Source: UBA6220 sp041650375
Lineage (GTDB): Bacteria > Patescibacteriota > Minisyncoccia > Minisyncoccales > Minisyncoccaceae
NCBI GenBank assembly: GCA_041650375.1
Contig: JBAZLH010000006.1
Location: 1-31,735, forward strand
Length of the DNA stretch: 31,735 nt
Reading direction: 5' to 3'
A program made the position numbers and the translations under genes. Below, in pieces: positions 8,697 through 16,615 of this stretch. A model generated the notes under the pieces. It did not search any database and was not told the origin of the DNA. It saw nothing but the letters and a program-made list of their open reading frames with translations. Numbering within the stretch: the first letter of the stretch is position 1; the number at the start of each line of letters is the position of its first letter.

Positions 8697-9927
8697 AACG
8701 CAATGCTTCTATTGGATTTAACATGCTTGCGTTCCTGGCCGGAACAATTCCGAAAACAAGGCCCACACCGATACTCACGAAACAACCCAAAAATACGGAA
8801 CCGAACGAAACAATAAAGTCCCATTTATAACCCATGGTCTGCGCGACAACCGCCACCAGCCAAGAAATTAAAAATCCCAAAATAATGCCGATTAATCCGG
8901 CGACAAAGGTAATAAAAATAGTTTCAATCAAAAACTGTAAAATAATATCCGAATTTTTCGCGCCCACGGCTTTTCTCAAGCCGATTTCTTTAGTTCTTTC
9001 CTGGACCGTGGCGAGCATTATATTCATAATGCCGAAGCCGCCAACCAATAATGAAATCGCGGAAACGGCCACCAAGAAAAACTTGACCGCGTTTGTAATT
9101 TGCGAAATCGCGTCCAGGGCTGTTTCACTGGAACGAACAGTAAAATCATCATCCACCGGATTGGTGATATTATGGTCTCGCCTTAATGTGTCTTCAACAT
9201 AAGAAATAACACCGTCAATATTTTCCGCTTTATCAACTTTTATTCGCATAAAATTAATGTAATTGATTCCCAAGAGGATATTTTGGGCGGTTTTAATCGG
9301 AACAAAAATTTCCTTGTCTTGGCTTTGCGCCAAGCCTCCTCCTCTTTTGGTAAAAACTCCTATAACCGTAAAAGCGCTTTTCTTTATTTTTATTTGATTG
9401 CCAATCGGGTCTTGATCGCCGAAAATTTGCGTGGCCGCGTCGCTACCCAAAACCACCACCTTGGCATTGGAGTCATTTTCGTCATCGGCAAAAAATCTGC
9501 CATTAGCAACTTCCGCGTCTTCAACATTAATATAGCTTGGCGTCGTCCCCATAAAAGTAAGAACCGGGCTATTGTTATTCCAAGTAACAACATCCGTGCC
9601 TTGCACGTACATAGACACGCCTTCAATATGCGAATTGCCACCCCTTAATATTTGCGTGCCGTCTTTATATTTTAAAGTAGTAATAACCACGCCAAAAACC
9701 GAGGCGGGCGGGCCGTTCGGGTCGGTTTTGCCCGGCAAGACTCCGACCAAATTACTGCCCAAGCTTTTCACTTCATTTAATATCAACCCTTGCGCCGAAG
9801 CGCCCAATGACATCACTACTATCACGGAAAAAATTCCGATAACAATTCCGAGCATAGTCAAAAAAGACCGCATCTTATTGCTTATAAGCATTCTATAAGA
9901 ATTTTTTACCGCTTCGGAAAAATCCAT
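8689..9927 (-). CDS. ABC transporter permease, MacB/FtsX type (first of a pair)
   Basis: This 412-aa permease begins with a membrane helix (about 19-45, FLTMLGIVIGIFSVIVV), then a MacB-PCD domain and a C-terminal FtsX domain with three helices. QERTKEIGLRKAVGAK and the C-terminal PARNASMLNPIEALRYE are family hallmarks. It starts 4 nt after the ATPase stop and its own stop overlaps the next permease. It is clearly paralogous to its neighbour and to the permease at 17775-18995. With two permease genes and one ATPase gene, a hetero-assembly is likely. Substrate cannot be read from sequence. Confidence 0.93.
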   Translation of the reverse strand: MDFSEAVKNSYRMLISNKMRSFLTMLGIVIGIFSVIVVMSLGASAQGLILNEVKSLGSNLVGVLPGKTDPNGPPASVFGVVITTLKYKDGTQILRGGNSHIEGVSMYVQGTDVVTWNNNSPVLTFMGTTPSYINVEDAEVANGRFFADDENDSNAKVVVLGSDAATQIFGDQDPIGNQIKIKKSAFTVIGVFTKRGGGLAQSQDKEIFVPIKTAQNILLGINYINFMRIKVDKAENIDGVISYVEDTLRRDHNITNPVDDDFTVRSSETALDAISQITNAVKFFLVAVSAISLLVGGFGIMNIMLATVQERTKEIGLRKAVGAKNSDIILQFLIETIFITFVAGLIGIILGFLISWLVAVVAQTMGYKWDFIVSFGSVFLGCFVSIGVGLVFGIVPARNASMLNPIEALRYE

Positions 9928-9931
9928 AATT

Positions 9932-10654
9932 TTACTTTCTTAGTTCCTGGTTTTCGCTTTGGGCAAACTGCCTTTCCGCCACTTTCGCGTCATTGATAAT
10001 CAATCCGTCTTTAACGTTGATTATTCTCTCCGCGTGTTCGGCCGTGTATTTTTCGTGGGTAACCAAAATAATCGTATTGCCTTTTTCGTTCAACTCCTGC
10101 AATAATTTCATAACCTGGTAACCGGATTTGGAATCCAAATTTCCGGTCGGCTCATCCGCGAAAATAACTTCCGGATTATTAACCAAGGCCCGGGCGATTG
10201 CCACCCTTTGTTTTTCTCCGCCGGAAAGGTTGGCGGGATTATAATACATTCGGTGGTCTAACCCAACTTCGCCCAATAAATTTTTAGCGCGTAAAATTCT
10301 TTCCGCCGTAGAAACGCCGGAATAAACCATGGGCAACATTACGTTTTCCAAAACATTGGCGCGATTTAATAAATTAAAAGACTGAAAAATAAATCCGACT
10401 TTTTTGCTCCTCATTTCCGCCAATTGGTCGTCGGTTAGACTGCCGATTTCTTTGTCTTCAAAAAAATATTGCCCCGAAGTCGGCTTGTCCAAAAAACTTA
10501 AAATATGCATCAAGGTTGATTTCCCCGAACCAGACGGGCCCATAATGGAAACAAACTCGCCTTTGTGTATATCAAAACTCAGCCCCTTCAAGACATTCGT
10601 AACCACCTCCCCTTCACGGTAATCTTTTTTGAGATCCCTAACGCTAATTAACAT
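9932..10654 (-). CDS. ABC transporter ATP-binding protein, MacB/LolD type
   Basis: This 240-aa nucleotide-binding subunit powers the adjacent permeases. Walker A is GPSGSGKS (39-46), the Q-loop lies at FQSFNLL, the signature is LSGGEKQR (143-150), Walker B is VIFADEP (163-169), the D-loop is GNLDS, and the H-loop is His200 in VTHE. All catalytic residues are present. Family membership (MacB/LolD/FtsE class) is clear; naming it macB would overstate, since here the ATPase is separate from the permease. It lies 4 nt after the adaptor gene and 4 nt before the first permease. Confidence 0.95.
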   Translation of the reverse strand: MLISVRDLKKDYREGEVVTNVLKGLSFDIHKGEFVSIMGPSGSGKSTLMHILSFLDKPTSGQYFFEDKEIGSLTDDQLAEMRSKKVGFIFQSFNLLNRANVLENVMLPMVYSGVSTAERILRAKNLLGEVGLDHRMYYNPANLSGGEKQRVAIARALVNNPEVIFADEPTGNLDSKSGYQVMKLLQELNEKGNTIILVTHEKYTAEHAERIINVKDGLIINDAKVAERQFAQSENQELRK

Positions 10655-10658
10655 TAGT

Positions 10659-12227
10659 TTATAAAACTTTAAGAATAATTGTTTCGCCCTGCTTTAAGCC
10701 GGACAAAATTTCCACCAAGCCGTCATCGGCTTTCAATCCCACGCTCACATTCTTTTCAACCAATTTATCATTCTCTAAAACTCTTACATATTTTTGCCCG
10801 GTATTAGCCCTAGACAAAACCGCCCGAGAAGGGACATATAAAACGTTTTGGCGGGAGTCCGTGTTAATCAAAACATCGGCTGTCATTCCGGATTTTAACA
10901 AATTCGTGTTATCGTCGTCATTTATCGCCACTTTCACATTGTAATAAATCACATCCTGGATATTGGTTGACGCGGGCTCAATTGACATTACAGTTCCAAC
11001 GAATTTTATGTCTGTGCCGATGGCGTCAAAAGTTATGGTAGCGTTTTCCTGGACTTTCAATTTAACCACATCGGTTTCGGGAACGTCCACGTTAATTTCA
11101 AAATGCGGCGACAACAATTCCACCATTGGCTCATTGCTGGAAATCAATTCCCCTTTTTTCTTGTTGACTTTGCCTATTTCTCCGCTAATGGGCGCAATCA
11201 TAATGGCCTTGCTTCTGTTTGCCTTGGCTTGAGCCAACGCGGCTTCATAATAAGCCACATCAACGTCCCTCGGCCTCGCGACCAAAGAATCGTAATTGGC
11301 TCTTTGCAAATTAAGCGCAGCTTCAGCCGTATTAATAGCATTTTCGTTTTGCGACTTGGCAACAAGAATATCGTTTTTTATTCCGGAAATTGTTATCCTT
11401 TCCGCCCCGATAGTTGTTTTTTGGGTTTCTATTAAAGACTTATCCGTTTCCGAAATAGTTGACTTGTATGGTTCTTTATCAATAATATCCCTGTTCGCGG
11501 TCAAAGCGGTGATAATAACATTCAGTTCGTCAACCGCCTGTTCCAGCGCGGAATCAATGTCGCTTTGGTTTTGGCTGATTTTAATAATAGTTAACGATTG
11601 CTTAAATTTAAGCTGGGCATTATTTACCAAATCTAAATTATTCTGAAAATTCAACGACTCCTGAGTACTACCGGTAAAATATTTCATTTGAACATCTCTT
11701 AGCGCCTTAAAAGCATTATACATTTTAACCGAAGCGTCGTCCAAAGACGCCAAAGCCGCGTCGTATTTGGAATTCAAGCTTACGGTAGCCAAAGTTTGGG
11801 CGTTTGTAAGCGCGGTTTGCGCGGAATCAACTTGTTTTTGCGCCGTGTTTATTTGCTCCACGGTCGCTCCGGCTAATTTTTGGTCCAAACTGGCTTGCGC
11901 CGCCGCCACAGACGCATCCAAATCGGCCAAAGATAAATTGGCAATAAGTTGGCCCTTCTGGACACTGTCGCCTTCTTTCACAGCCACGTAACTGATTACT
12001 CCGGGAACTTGAAAATTCAGGGATAAGTCATCGGCGGCCTGGATATTGCCGGTTACATCCACGGTTTGGATTAAATTGCCAAGTTCAACTTTAGCGGTTT
12101 CATATTTGGATTTCTTGCTTCCGCCACTCATGCTTATTCCGACAATAATCAAAACAAGCGCCACGATTGCCGCGATAATTATGAATTTTTTTGATTTTAA
12201 AAACTTCCAGTTGATTTTAAACGCCAT
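10659..12227 (-). CDS. Membrane-fusion/adaptor protein, HlyD/MacA-like
   Basis: This 522-aa adaptor is the first gene of the operon. A single N-terminal membrane helix (about 13-33, KFIIIAAIVALVLIIVGIS) anchors it outside the cell. A lipoyl half-motif (about 85-105, VKEGDSVQKGQLIANL) is followed by an unusually long alpha-helical hairpin (about 105-340, rich in A, Q, N, S), then the second lipoyl half (APISGEIGKVNKKKGELI). Beta-barrel and membrane-proximal domains end the protein. In Gram-negative bacteria such proteins link MacB to TolC. No TolC-like gene is present here, and a CPR cell is thought to lack a typical outer membrane, so the hairpin may instead reach through the wall or S-layer (inference). 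No clear Shine-Dalgarno site precedes the ATG. Confidence 0.9.
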   Translation of the reverse strand: MAFKINWKFLKSKKFIIIAAIVALVLIIVGISMSGGSKKSKYETAKVELGNLIQTVDVTGNIQAADDLSLNFQVPGVISYVAVKEGDSVQKGQLIANLSLADLDASVAAAQASLDQKLAGATVEQINTAQKQVDSAQTALTNAQTLATVSLNSKYDAALASLDDASVKMYNAFKALRDVQMKYFTGSTQESLNFQNNLDLVNNAQLKFKQSLTIIKISQNQSDIDSALEQAVDELNVIITALTANRDIIDKEPYKSTISETDKSLIETQKTTIGAERITISGIKNDILVAKSQNENAINTAEAALNLQRANYDSLVARPRDVDVAYYEAALAQAKANRSKAIMIAPISGEIGKVNKKKGELISSNEPMVELLSPHFEINVDVPETDVVKLKVQENATITFDAIGTDIKFVGTVMSIEPASTNIQDVIYYNVKVAINDDDNTNLLKSGMTADVLINTDSRQNVLYVPSRAVLSRANTGQKYVRVLENDKLVEKNVSVGLKADDGLVEILSGLKQGETIILKVL

Positions 12228-12239
12228 AATTTTACTTGC

Positions 12240-12263
12240 CCGCCATAGCCCGCAGGGCGAAAG
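12240..12263 (-). other. GC-rich hairpin element in the adaptor-gene leader
   Basis: An AT-rich leader contains a compact GC-rich stretch. On the minus strand GCCC-TGC-GGGC can pair, and CGCC with GGCG over a longer loop forms a competing hairpin. It ends about 12 nt before the start codon. It could be a leader RNA structure or a dispersed palindromic element; neither is proven. Confidence 0.4.
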
Positions 12264-12322
12264 AGGGTTTTTATGTTTATAATTTTTGATTTATCTTCTT
12301 TAAAAGTTAATTTATTAAGTTT

Positions 12323-12351
12323 ATTATACCATTCTTTTAAAGTCAACTCAA
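12323..12351 (-). promoter_or_regulatory. Predicted sigma-70-type promoter of the first MacAB-like operon
   Basis: TTGAGT (12346-12351), a 17-nt spacer and a perfect TATAAT (12323-12328) lie upstream of the adaptor gene. Expected start is near 12316, giving a leader of about 90 nt that includes the GC-rich hairpin at 12240-12263. Confidence 0.7.
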
Positions 12352-12403
12352 AATATTGCCTGAATTGTTTTATCCAAGCCGCCTTTTTCCAGATTTGAAA
12401 TAA

Positions 12404-13372
12404 TTATTTCCCAATATTTTTCCGCAGATAAAAGAAGCCGTAGCTCGCGCCGATAAGCAGCAAGCCGGCAATCAGCAAGGCCAAAGGCCAGCCCAAACTT
12501 TGCGAAAAATACTCAGCCGTAATTTTGGCGATATATCCAACTAGAAACAATGAGCCGAAAACCAGGAATTCCCTGCTCTTTAAATAAACGCTTGCCAAAA
12601 GCGCGCCGAAAACCAAGAATGGGAAAATCGCTTCCCAAAAAATATTTTGCGAAGGCTTCCATCCGCCCAACGCCAGAGCCGAACCCAAGAATCCCAAAAT
12701 GCCAAAACCGTAAAGAAAAGCTTTTAGTGCGGTTTTCTTTTGTTTAGCGAAATTATAACCGAGCAAAAGGTAAGACGAGGCAATAAGTAAAATCCTGTAT
12801 TCAAAAAACGATTCGCTTCGGTTGAAATACCCGGAGCTGATTAAATCCGTAAAAGCCACAAAAAACCACGTCCCGAAAATTATGCTGAAAAAAATAAAGA
12901 TATCTTTTTTCAAAACAGCGGCGGACGACAGATAAAATAAGAGCAAAATTCCGGAAATGATTGATTGGATCCCGGCCGACTGAAGATTGAGCCCGGCGAC
13001 GTAAAAAACCACTTCCAGCCCGATTGGAATTATGGCCGCGGACACGAAATAAAGAGCGCCGCTCAAAATATTTAATTTTGAATCGCGGGAAAGATACAAA
13101 GCTAAAAAATAAATTATTAAACCGATCCCGAAAGTGGAAAGTATTCTGATTGTATCATTGAAAAAATTCCAATTTTGGCCGATTAAAATAGCGATTGATA
13201 AAACCACAATGCCTCCGCCCACGTAAAACAATAAATTGGCAACGCTAAATTTTTTGTTGCTCTCCGCTGAACTTTTTGAACCATCATCATAGGCGCGTTC
13301 CAATTCTTCCTTGCTTGCTATTCTTTGCGCGGCTATATTTTTCACATAATCCAATGCTTGTTGTTTTTCCAT
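12404..13372 (-). CDS. Multi-pass membrane protein, DUF2157-like
   Basis: This 322-aa protein has a charged cytoplasmic N-terminus (1-42) with a short helical segment (MEKQQALDYVKNI...EELERAY), then about 9-10 membrane helices up to the C-terminal YLRKN. The segment GGGIVVLSIAILIGQNW followed by ...IRILSTFG resembles the first helices of DUF2157 membrane proteins, which is the basis of the family suggestion. Function is unknown. Its start is 1 nt past the stop of the preceding 179-aa gene, so the two form an operon. No good terminator follows, so transcription may run into the adaptor operon. Confidence 0.6.
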   Translation of the reverse strand: MEKQQALDYVKNIAAQRIASKEELERAYDDGSKSSAESNKKFSVANLLFYVGGGIVVLSIAILIGQNWNFFNDTIRILSTFGIGLIIYFLALYLSRDSKLNILSGALYFVSAAIIPIGLEVVFYVAGLNLQSAGIQSIISGILLLFYLSSAAVLKKDIFIFFSIIFGTWFFVAFTDLISSGYFNRSESFFEYRILLIASSYLLLGYNFAKQKKTALKAFLYGFGILGFLGSALALGGWKPSQNIFWEAIFPFLVFGALLASVYLKSREFLVFGSLFLVGYIAKITAEYFSQSLGWPLALLIAGLLLIGASYGFFYLRKNIGK

Positions 13373-13373
13373 T

Positions 13374-13913
13374 TTAGTTTGCTGAATTTACCCATCCCAC
13401 GAAACGCAGATTTATATCGTATCTGTTGCTCGCGAGAACGGGCGTATTAAGTTTCTTATTCAAGCCGTGCCCGGTGATGAACAAGGTTGAAAAATCCTGG
13501 GAATATCCGCCAAACAAAGAAAATCCATAGCTGCTGCTTCCGTTGATTATTTCATATCCGTCCGGTGATTTTACATCGGGATAAAAATTCATTGCTTGCG
13601 CTTGTTCCAAAGTTACTTCCGCGGACTTATCTTGCTTAATGTCATAAACAAACAATCTGGCTAAAAACTTTTGTGGTGGAACGGCCGGAGCCGCTTTGTC
13701 GATCGGCACAATATTATCGGTGTTAAGCCTGGCGATTAATTTTCCGTTTTGGATAATGTATTCCTCGTTATAATTCCCCCCCGAAACAAAAACAAAATTA
13801 TATTGCGGATGGTTGTATATTCTCGGGACATAGATGACCGCAACCAAAAATAACACCATCAAAACCGGTATCAAAATCGCGACAACTAAACTTAAATTTT
13901 TCTTTATATCCAT
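13374..13913 (-). CDS. Membrane-anchored hypothetical protein (179 aa)
   Basis: No family recognised. One strong N-terminal membrane helix (about 8-30, LVVAILIPVLMVLFLVAVIYV) precedes an extracytoplasmic domain of about 145 residues rich in Tyr, Asn and hydrophobic beta-strand patterns and without cysteines. The layout is that of a signal-anchored external protein. It is the first gene of a two-gene unit with the DUF2157-like protein. A TATAAT lies 37 nt upstream, and no Shine-Dalgarno site is seen before the ATG. Confidence 0.7.
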   Translation of the reverse strand: MDIKKNLSLVVAILIPVLMVLFLVAVIYVPRIYNHPQYNFVFVSGGNYNEEYIIQNGKLIARLNTDNIVPIDKAAPAVPPQKFLARLFVYDIKQDKSAEVTLEQAQAMNFYPDVKSPDGYEIINGSSSYGFSLFGGYSQDFSTLFITGHGLNKKLNTPVLASNRYDINLRFVGWVNSAN

Positions 13914-13950
13914 ATTTTTAAAAAATTATTTTTATATTTACTATATCTGA

Positions 13951-13956
13951 ATTATA
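13951..13956 (-). promoter_or_regulatory. -10 element upstream of the 179-aa protein gene
   Basis: A perfect TATAAT on the minus strand lies 37 nt before the ATG at 13913. No convincing -35 hexamer is seen at 16-18 nt spacing, so only the -10 is called. Confidence 0.45.
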
Positions 13957-13991
13957 CCATAAAAATTAAGAAATAATTACAATTTTGTGAA

Positions 13992-14017
13992 CAAAAAAAC
14001 CGTTAAAAAAATTAACG
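13992..14017 (-). terminator. Intrinsic terminator of the solute-binding protein gene
   Basis: CGTTAA/TTAACG arms (14001-14006 and 14012-14017) are followed on the minus strand by a GTTTTTTT run. The stop codon of the upstream gene (14012-14014) lies inside the stem, so gene end and terminator are fused. Confidence 0.75.
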
Positions 14018-14803
14018 ATTATATTTTTCAATGGCGCGGGCCACGTCGCCATTGTTAATGTGCCTTTGTAAAGACGCATTAATTTGATCCATGTATTTCG
14101 CGTACTCGGACTTTTTTGACACTCCAATGTAAAAGTTCTGTTGGGAAACGATTCCTGCTTCAACAATATCCGTGGCTTTGCCGAGCATTTTCTTGCCAGC
14201 GTATCCAGAATACAGGAAATAGTCAGCCTGGCCGCTACGGACTAAAGCAAAGGCTTCTTCCGGAGTTGCCACTCGTTTCAAGTCAAGTTTGGCATCCAGG
14301 ATGAAGGCATCCATTTCAGTTCCATAGCTATCACCAATGGTCGCAGCTCCCTTTAAGCCGATTAGGTCTCGCTTGTTCGTATAAGTAAAGCCGCTTCCCT
14401 GTTTTACGAACACCGCAACCGGATCAGTGGTATAAGAAATGGAATAAACCAGATACTCGGCCCTTTCCGGCGTGTAATAAAGCGCGACAATAACGTCGTT
14501 CTCGCCGGTTTTGGTTTTTTCTTGGACAATGTCCCACGGGCCGATATAAATAGTTCTAACTCCCATGCCCATGTCCTTAAATACCATTCCGGTTATTTCA
14601 GGTCCAGCGCCGGTTATTTCCAGACCGCTTCGCCACATTATTGGCTTCCAATCCGGATGGCCGGAAGCAATAACCATGTCTTTTTGTTCGCCAAATGACG
14701 ATTGGTTGCTATTTGACGACGTTGTAAAGATAAAAGCCGAAATAAGGCAGGCCAATATAATTACAATAATAAACATTATGGCAGTTCCTATACTTGCTTT
14801 CAT
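14012..14803 (-). CDS. Extracellular solute-binding protein, family 3 (SBP_bac_3-like)
   Basis: This 263-aa protein has an N-terminal export/anchor helix (about 7-29, GTAIMFIIVIILACLISAF) and then a periplasmic-binding-protein fold. Supporting segments are DMVIASGHPDWKP near the start, NDVIVALYYTPERAEYLVYS, GLKGAATIGDSYGTEMD, and ATPEEAFALVRSGQADYFL with the usual final YIGVSKKS...DQINASLQ. Family members bind polar amino acids or similar small molecules for ABC importers or act as sensor modules. No permease or ATPase of that class is nearby, so it is an orphan here. Unlike most genes in this window it has a clear Shine-Dalgarno site (GGAGG, 14813-14817, 9 nt before the ATG). Confidence 0.85.
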   Translation of the reverse strand: MKASIGTAIMFIIVIILACLISAFIFTTSSNSNQSSFGEQKDMVIASGHPDWKPIMWRSGLEITGAGPEITGMVFKDMGMGVRTIYIGPWDIVQEKTKTGENDVIVALYYTPERAEYLVYSISYTTDPVAVFVKQGSGFTYTNKRDLIGLKGAATIGDSYGTEMDAFILDAKLDLKRVATPEEAFALVRSGQADYFLYSGYAGKKMLGKATDIVEAGIVSQQNFYIGVSKKSEYAKYMDQINASLQRHINNGDVARAIEKYNR

Positions 14804-14837
14804 TTAAAACATCCTCCGTCTTTAAAACGGCTCTTAT

Positions 14838-14866
14838 TTTTTAACATATAATAATTGTTATGTCAA
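14838..14866 (-). promoter_or_regulatory. Possible promoter of the solute-binding protein gene
   Basis: A perfect TTGACA (14861-14866) on the minus strand is followed at 16-17 nt by a poor TTAAAA/TAAAAA -10 (14838-14844). The leader then contains the GGAGG ribosome-binding site. Confidence 0.4.
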
Positions 14867-14900
14867 AACAAAAACCGCTGAAAAATATCCAACGGTTTTT
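14866..14900 (-). terminator. Intrinsic terminator of the 152-aa membrane-protein gene
   Basis: AAAAACCG/CGGTTTTT arms (14870-14877 and 14893-14900) enclose a 15-nt loop. On the minus strand the descending arm runs into TTTTTGTTTTG, a good U-tract. It overlaps the TTGACA of the next promoter. Confidence 0.75.
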
Positions 14901-14906
14901 ATTTTT

Positions 14907-15365
14907 TTATTCCATTATTTTCACGAACGCGATACTGGAAAAGAAATACACAACAACCGCGCTAATAAGCCAAGCCACCAAAAGGCCGATTGGCAAATTG
15001 ATTAAAAGATAAAGCGGCAACATAAAAAATATTACATATAAAGAAACTATCGTACAAGTAAAACAACAAACTTTTTGCCAAAAAGTTTGACCTAAAGATT
15101 GTTTCACTTTTTCATACAGCGAAGCCAAAACCAAACCGCTAATAAAACTAAACAATAATGACCAGGCGAAAAAACTCATTGGCGGTGGGCCGGCGATAGG
15201 CATCATCACCTTACTCCAAACGCTAAAATACTGCTCCATCATATAATAACCCATAGTGAATTGGGCCGCTACGGTATCTACCACGAAAGCGATAACCATA
15301 AAAATAACAGCTGAAAGGAATATTTTTCCCTTATTGACGTTTTTACAACAATTACAATTGCACAT
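14907..15365 (-). CDS. Four-helix membrane protein (152 aa), unknown function
   Basis: No family firmly recognised. The N-terminus is Cys-rich (MCNCNCCKN), followed by four predicted helices (about 14-34, 66-83, 100-123 and 124-145). A cluster WQKVCCFTC lies just before helix 3. The cysteines near both cytoplasmic faces could bind metal or form disulfides (inference). It is monocistronic, ending in a strong terminator, and is transcribed divergently from pyruvate kinase. No Shine-Dalgarno site is seen. Confidence 0.7.
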   Translation of the reverse strand: MCNCNCCKNVNKGKIFLSAVIFMVIAFVVDTVAAQFTMGYYMMEQYFSVWSKVMMPIAGPPPMSFFAWSLLFSFISGLVLASLYEKVKQSLGQTFWQKVCCFTCTIVSLYVIFFMLPLYLLINLPIGLLVAWLISAVVVYFFSSIAFVKIME

Positions 15366-15420
15366 AAATAAATTTAAATTATTTTATTTCTTCGACCTTT
15401 GTCCATTGTTTATTAAAACC

Positions 15421-15447
15421 ATTATACCATAAAAACATAAATATCAA
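15421..15447 (-). promoter_or_regulatory. Predicted promoter of the 152-aa membrane-protein gene
   Basis: TTGATA (15442-15447), a short 15-nt spacer and TATAAT (15421-15426) on the minus strand. It sits back to back with the pyruvate kinase promoter, leaving a leader of about 50 nt. Confidence 0.5.
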
Positions 15448-15473
15448 CTCTTTTTAATTTACGTTTAATAAGG

Positions 15474-15479
15474 TATAAT
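15474..15479 (+). promoter_or_regulatory. -10 element of pyruvate kinase; predicted leaderless start
   Basis: A perfect TATAAT ends 7 nt before the ATG at 15487, so initiation should fall on or beside the A of the start codon. No good -35 is present. The only purine-rich motif (AAGG at 15470-15473) is too far away and upstream of the expected start to act as a ribosome-binding site. Confidence 0.6.
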
Positions 15480-15486
15480 TTTAGTC

Positions 15487-16512
15487 ATGAACCCAAAAAT
15501 TATCGCCACAATCGGCTCAAAATCCGAAGATTATAAAACCCTAAAGGGTTTAGTTCGCGCCGGCATGAATATCGCCCGCGTGAACTTTTCACATGCTACG
15601 TTTGAACAATGGAACAAAATAAAATCCGCGCTATCGCGGATAGAAAAAGAAACCGGCATTCGGGTTAAATTAATGATGGATTTACAGGGGCCGAGAATCC
15701 GCGTTGGCAAGCTCACGAACCCGGTTAAAATCGTTAAAGGTGAAACTTACGCTTTCTTTTACGGCGAAACCACGGACAAAGAAAAAGAAATTCCCATAGA
15801 CCACGAAGACCTTTATAACGACATAAAGGTTGGAGAACCTTTTTATTTGGCAAACGGAGCCATTGAATTGGAAGTGATCGAAATAAAAGATAAAAAAATA
15901 TTTGCCCGCGCCCAATCAAACGGAATCCTTTTTTCGCGCAAGGCCGTAAACATACCGGAAACCAATTTTTCCGGAGGCGCCATGACCGCAAAAGACATTG
16001 AAGACGCTAAATTCGGCCTGGCGAACGGAGCTGATTACATTTGCTTGTCGTTTGTCCAAACCGGTGAAGACATCCAAGCCCTTAAAAAACTGCTCACCAG
16101 CAATAAAACCACGGTCATAGCAAAAATAGAAAGAGCGACCGCGTTAAAAGACATTGATAATATCATCAAATACTCGGACGGCATTATGGTCGCCCGCGGC
16201 GATTTGGGAATTGAAGTGGCGATTGAAGAATTACCCATTTTGCAAAAAGAATTAATCCGCCACGCGCACTGGTATAAAAAACCCGCGATTGTGGCAACGG
16301 AAATGCTGGCCTCCATGGTTGAAAGGCCGCACCCGACCCGCGCCGAAGTCGCGGACATTGCCAACGCTATTTTTGACGGAGCGGACGCAGTAATGCTTTC
16401 CGACGAAACCGCCATGGGAAACTTCCCCGTGGAGTCGGTGGAATATATGAAAAAAATCGCGCAACGGGCGGATGAATATTTCAACAGCATAAATTATTTC
16501 GGCCCGAATTAA
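15487..16512 (+). CDS. pyk: Pyruvate kinase, short form without C-terminal domain
   Basis: Converts phosphoenolpyruvate and ADP to pyruvate and ATP, the last step of glycolysis. At 341 aa it is well short of the usual 450-500. The N-terminal barrel has NIARVNFSHA (Arg31) and MDLQGPRIRVG. The B (lid) domain spans about 75-155. The barrel resumes with the catalytic AKIE (Lys213, Glu215), MVARGDLG (Asp239) and ATEML (Thr271), and ends around VMLSDETAMG. The reading frame stops at 341, so the C domain, which carries the allosteric site in other pyruvate kinases, is absent. The stop is followed by a real terminator, so this is not an obvious recent truncation. It is the only plus-strand gene here. 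Confidence 0.95.
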   Translation: MNPKIIATIGSKSEDYKTLKGLVRAGMNIARVNFSHATFEQWNKIKSALSRIEKETGIRVKLMMDLQGPRIRVGKLTNPVKIVKGETYAFFYGETTDKEKEIPIDHEDLYNDIKVGEPFYLANGAIELEVIEIKDKKIFARAQSNGILFSRKAVNIPETNFSGGAMTAKDIEDAKFGLANGADYICLSFVQTGEDIQALKKLLTSNKTTVIAKIERATALKDIDNIIKYSDGIMVARGDLGIEVAIEELPILQKELIRHAHWYKKPAIVATEMLASMVERPHPTRAEVADIANAIFDGADAVMLSDETAMGNFPVESVEYMKKIAQRADEYFNSINYFGPN

Positions 16513-16515
16513 ATC

Positions 16516-16539
16516 TGATTTTAACATTCGTTAAAATCA
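16516..16539 (+). other. Perfect AT-rich hairpin just after pyruvate kinase
   Basis: Arms TGATTTTAAC and GTTAAAATCA pair over 10 bp with a 4-nt loop, 4 nt after the stop codon. It lacks a GC core and a clear U-run, so it may stabilise the mRNA 3' end or assist the terminator at 16584-16608 rather than act alone. Confidence 0.5.
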
Positions 16540-16583
16540 TAATTATATTTAAATTATTTAATCGGGTAAATCCCAACTAAAAT

Positions 16584-16608
16584 AAAAACCGCGCTTAGGC
16601 GGTTTTTT
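16584..16608. terminator. Bidirectional terminator between pyruvate kinase and the Gmad2 gene
   Basis: AAAAACCGC (16584-16592) and GCGGTTTTT (16599-16607) form a 9-bp stem with a 6-nt loop. It has A-runs on the left and T-runs on the right, so it can stop transcription from both convergent genes. Confidence 0.88.
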
Positions 16609-16615
16609 GATTTAA

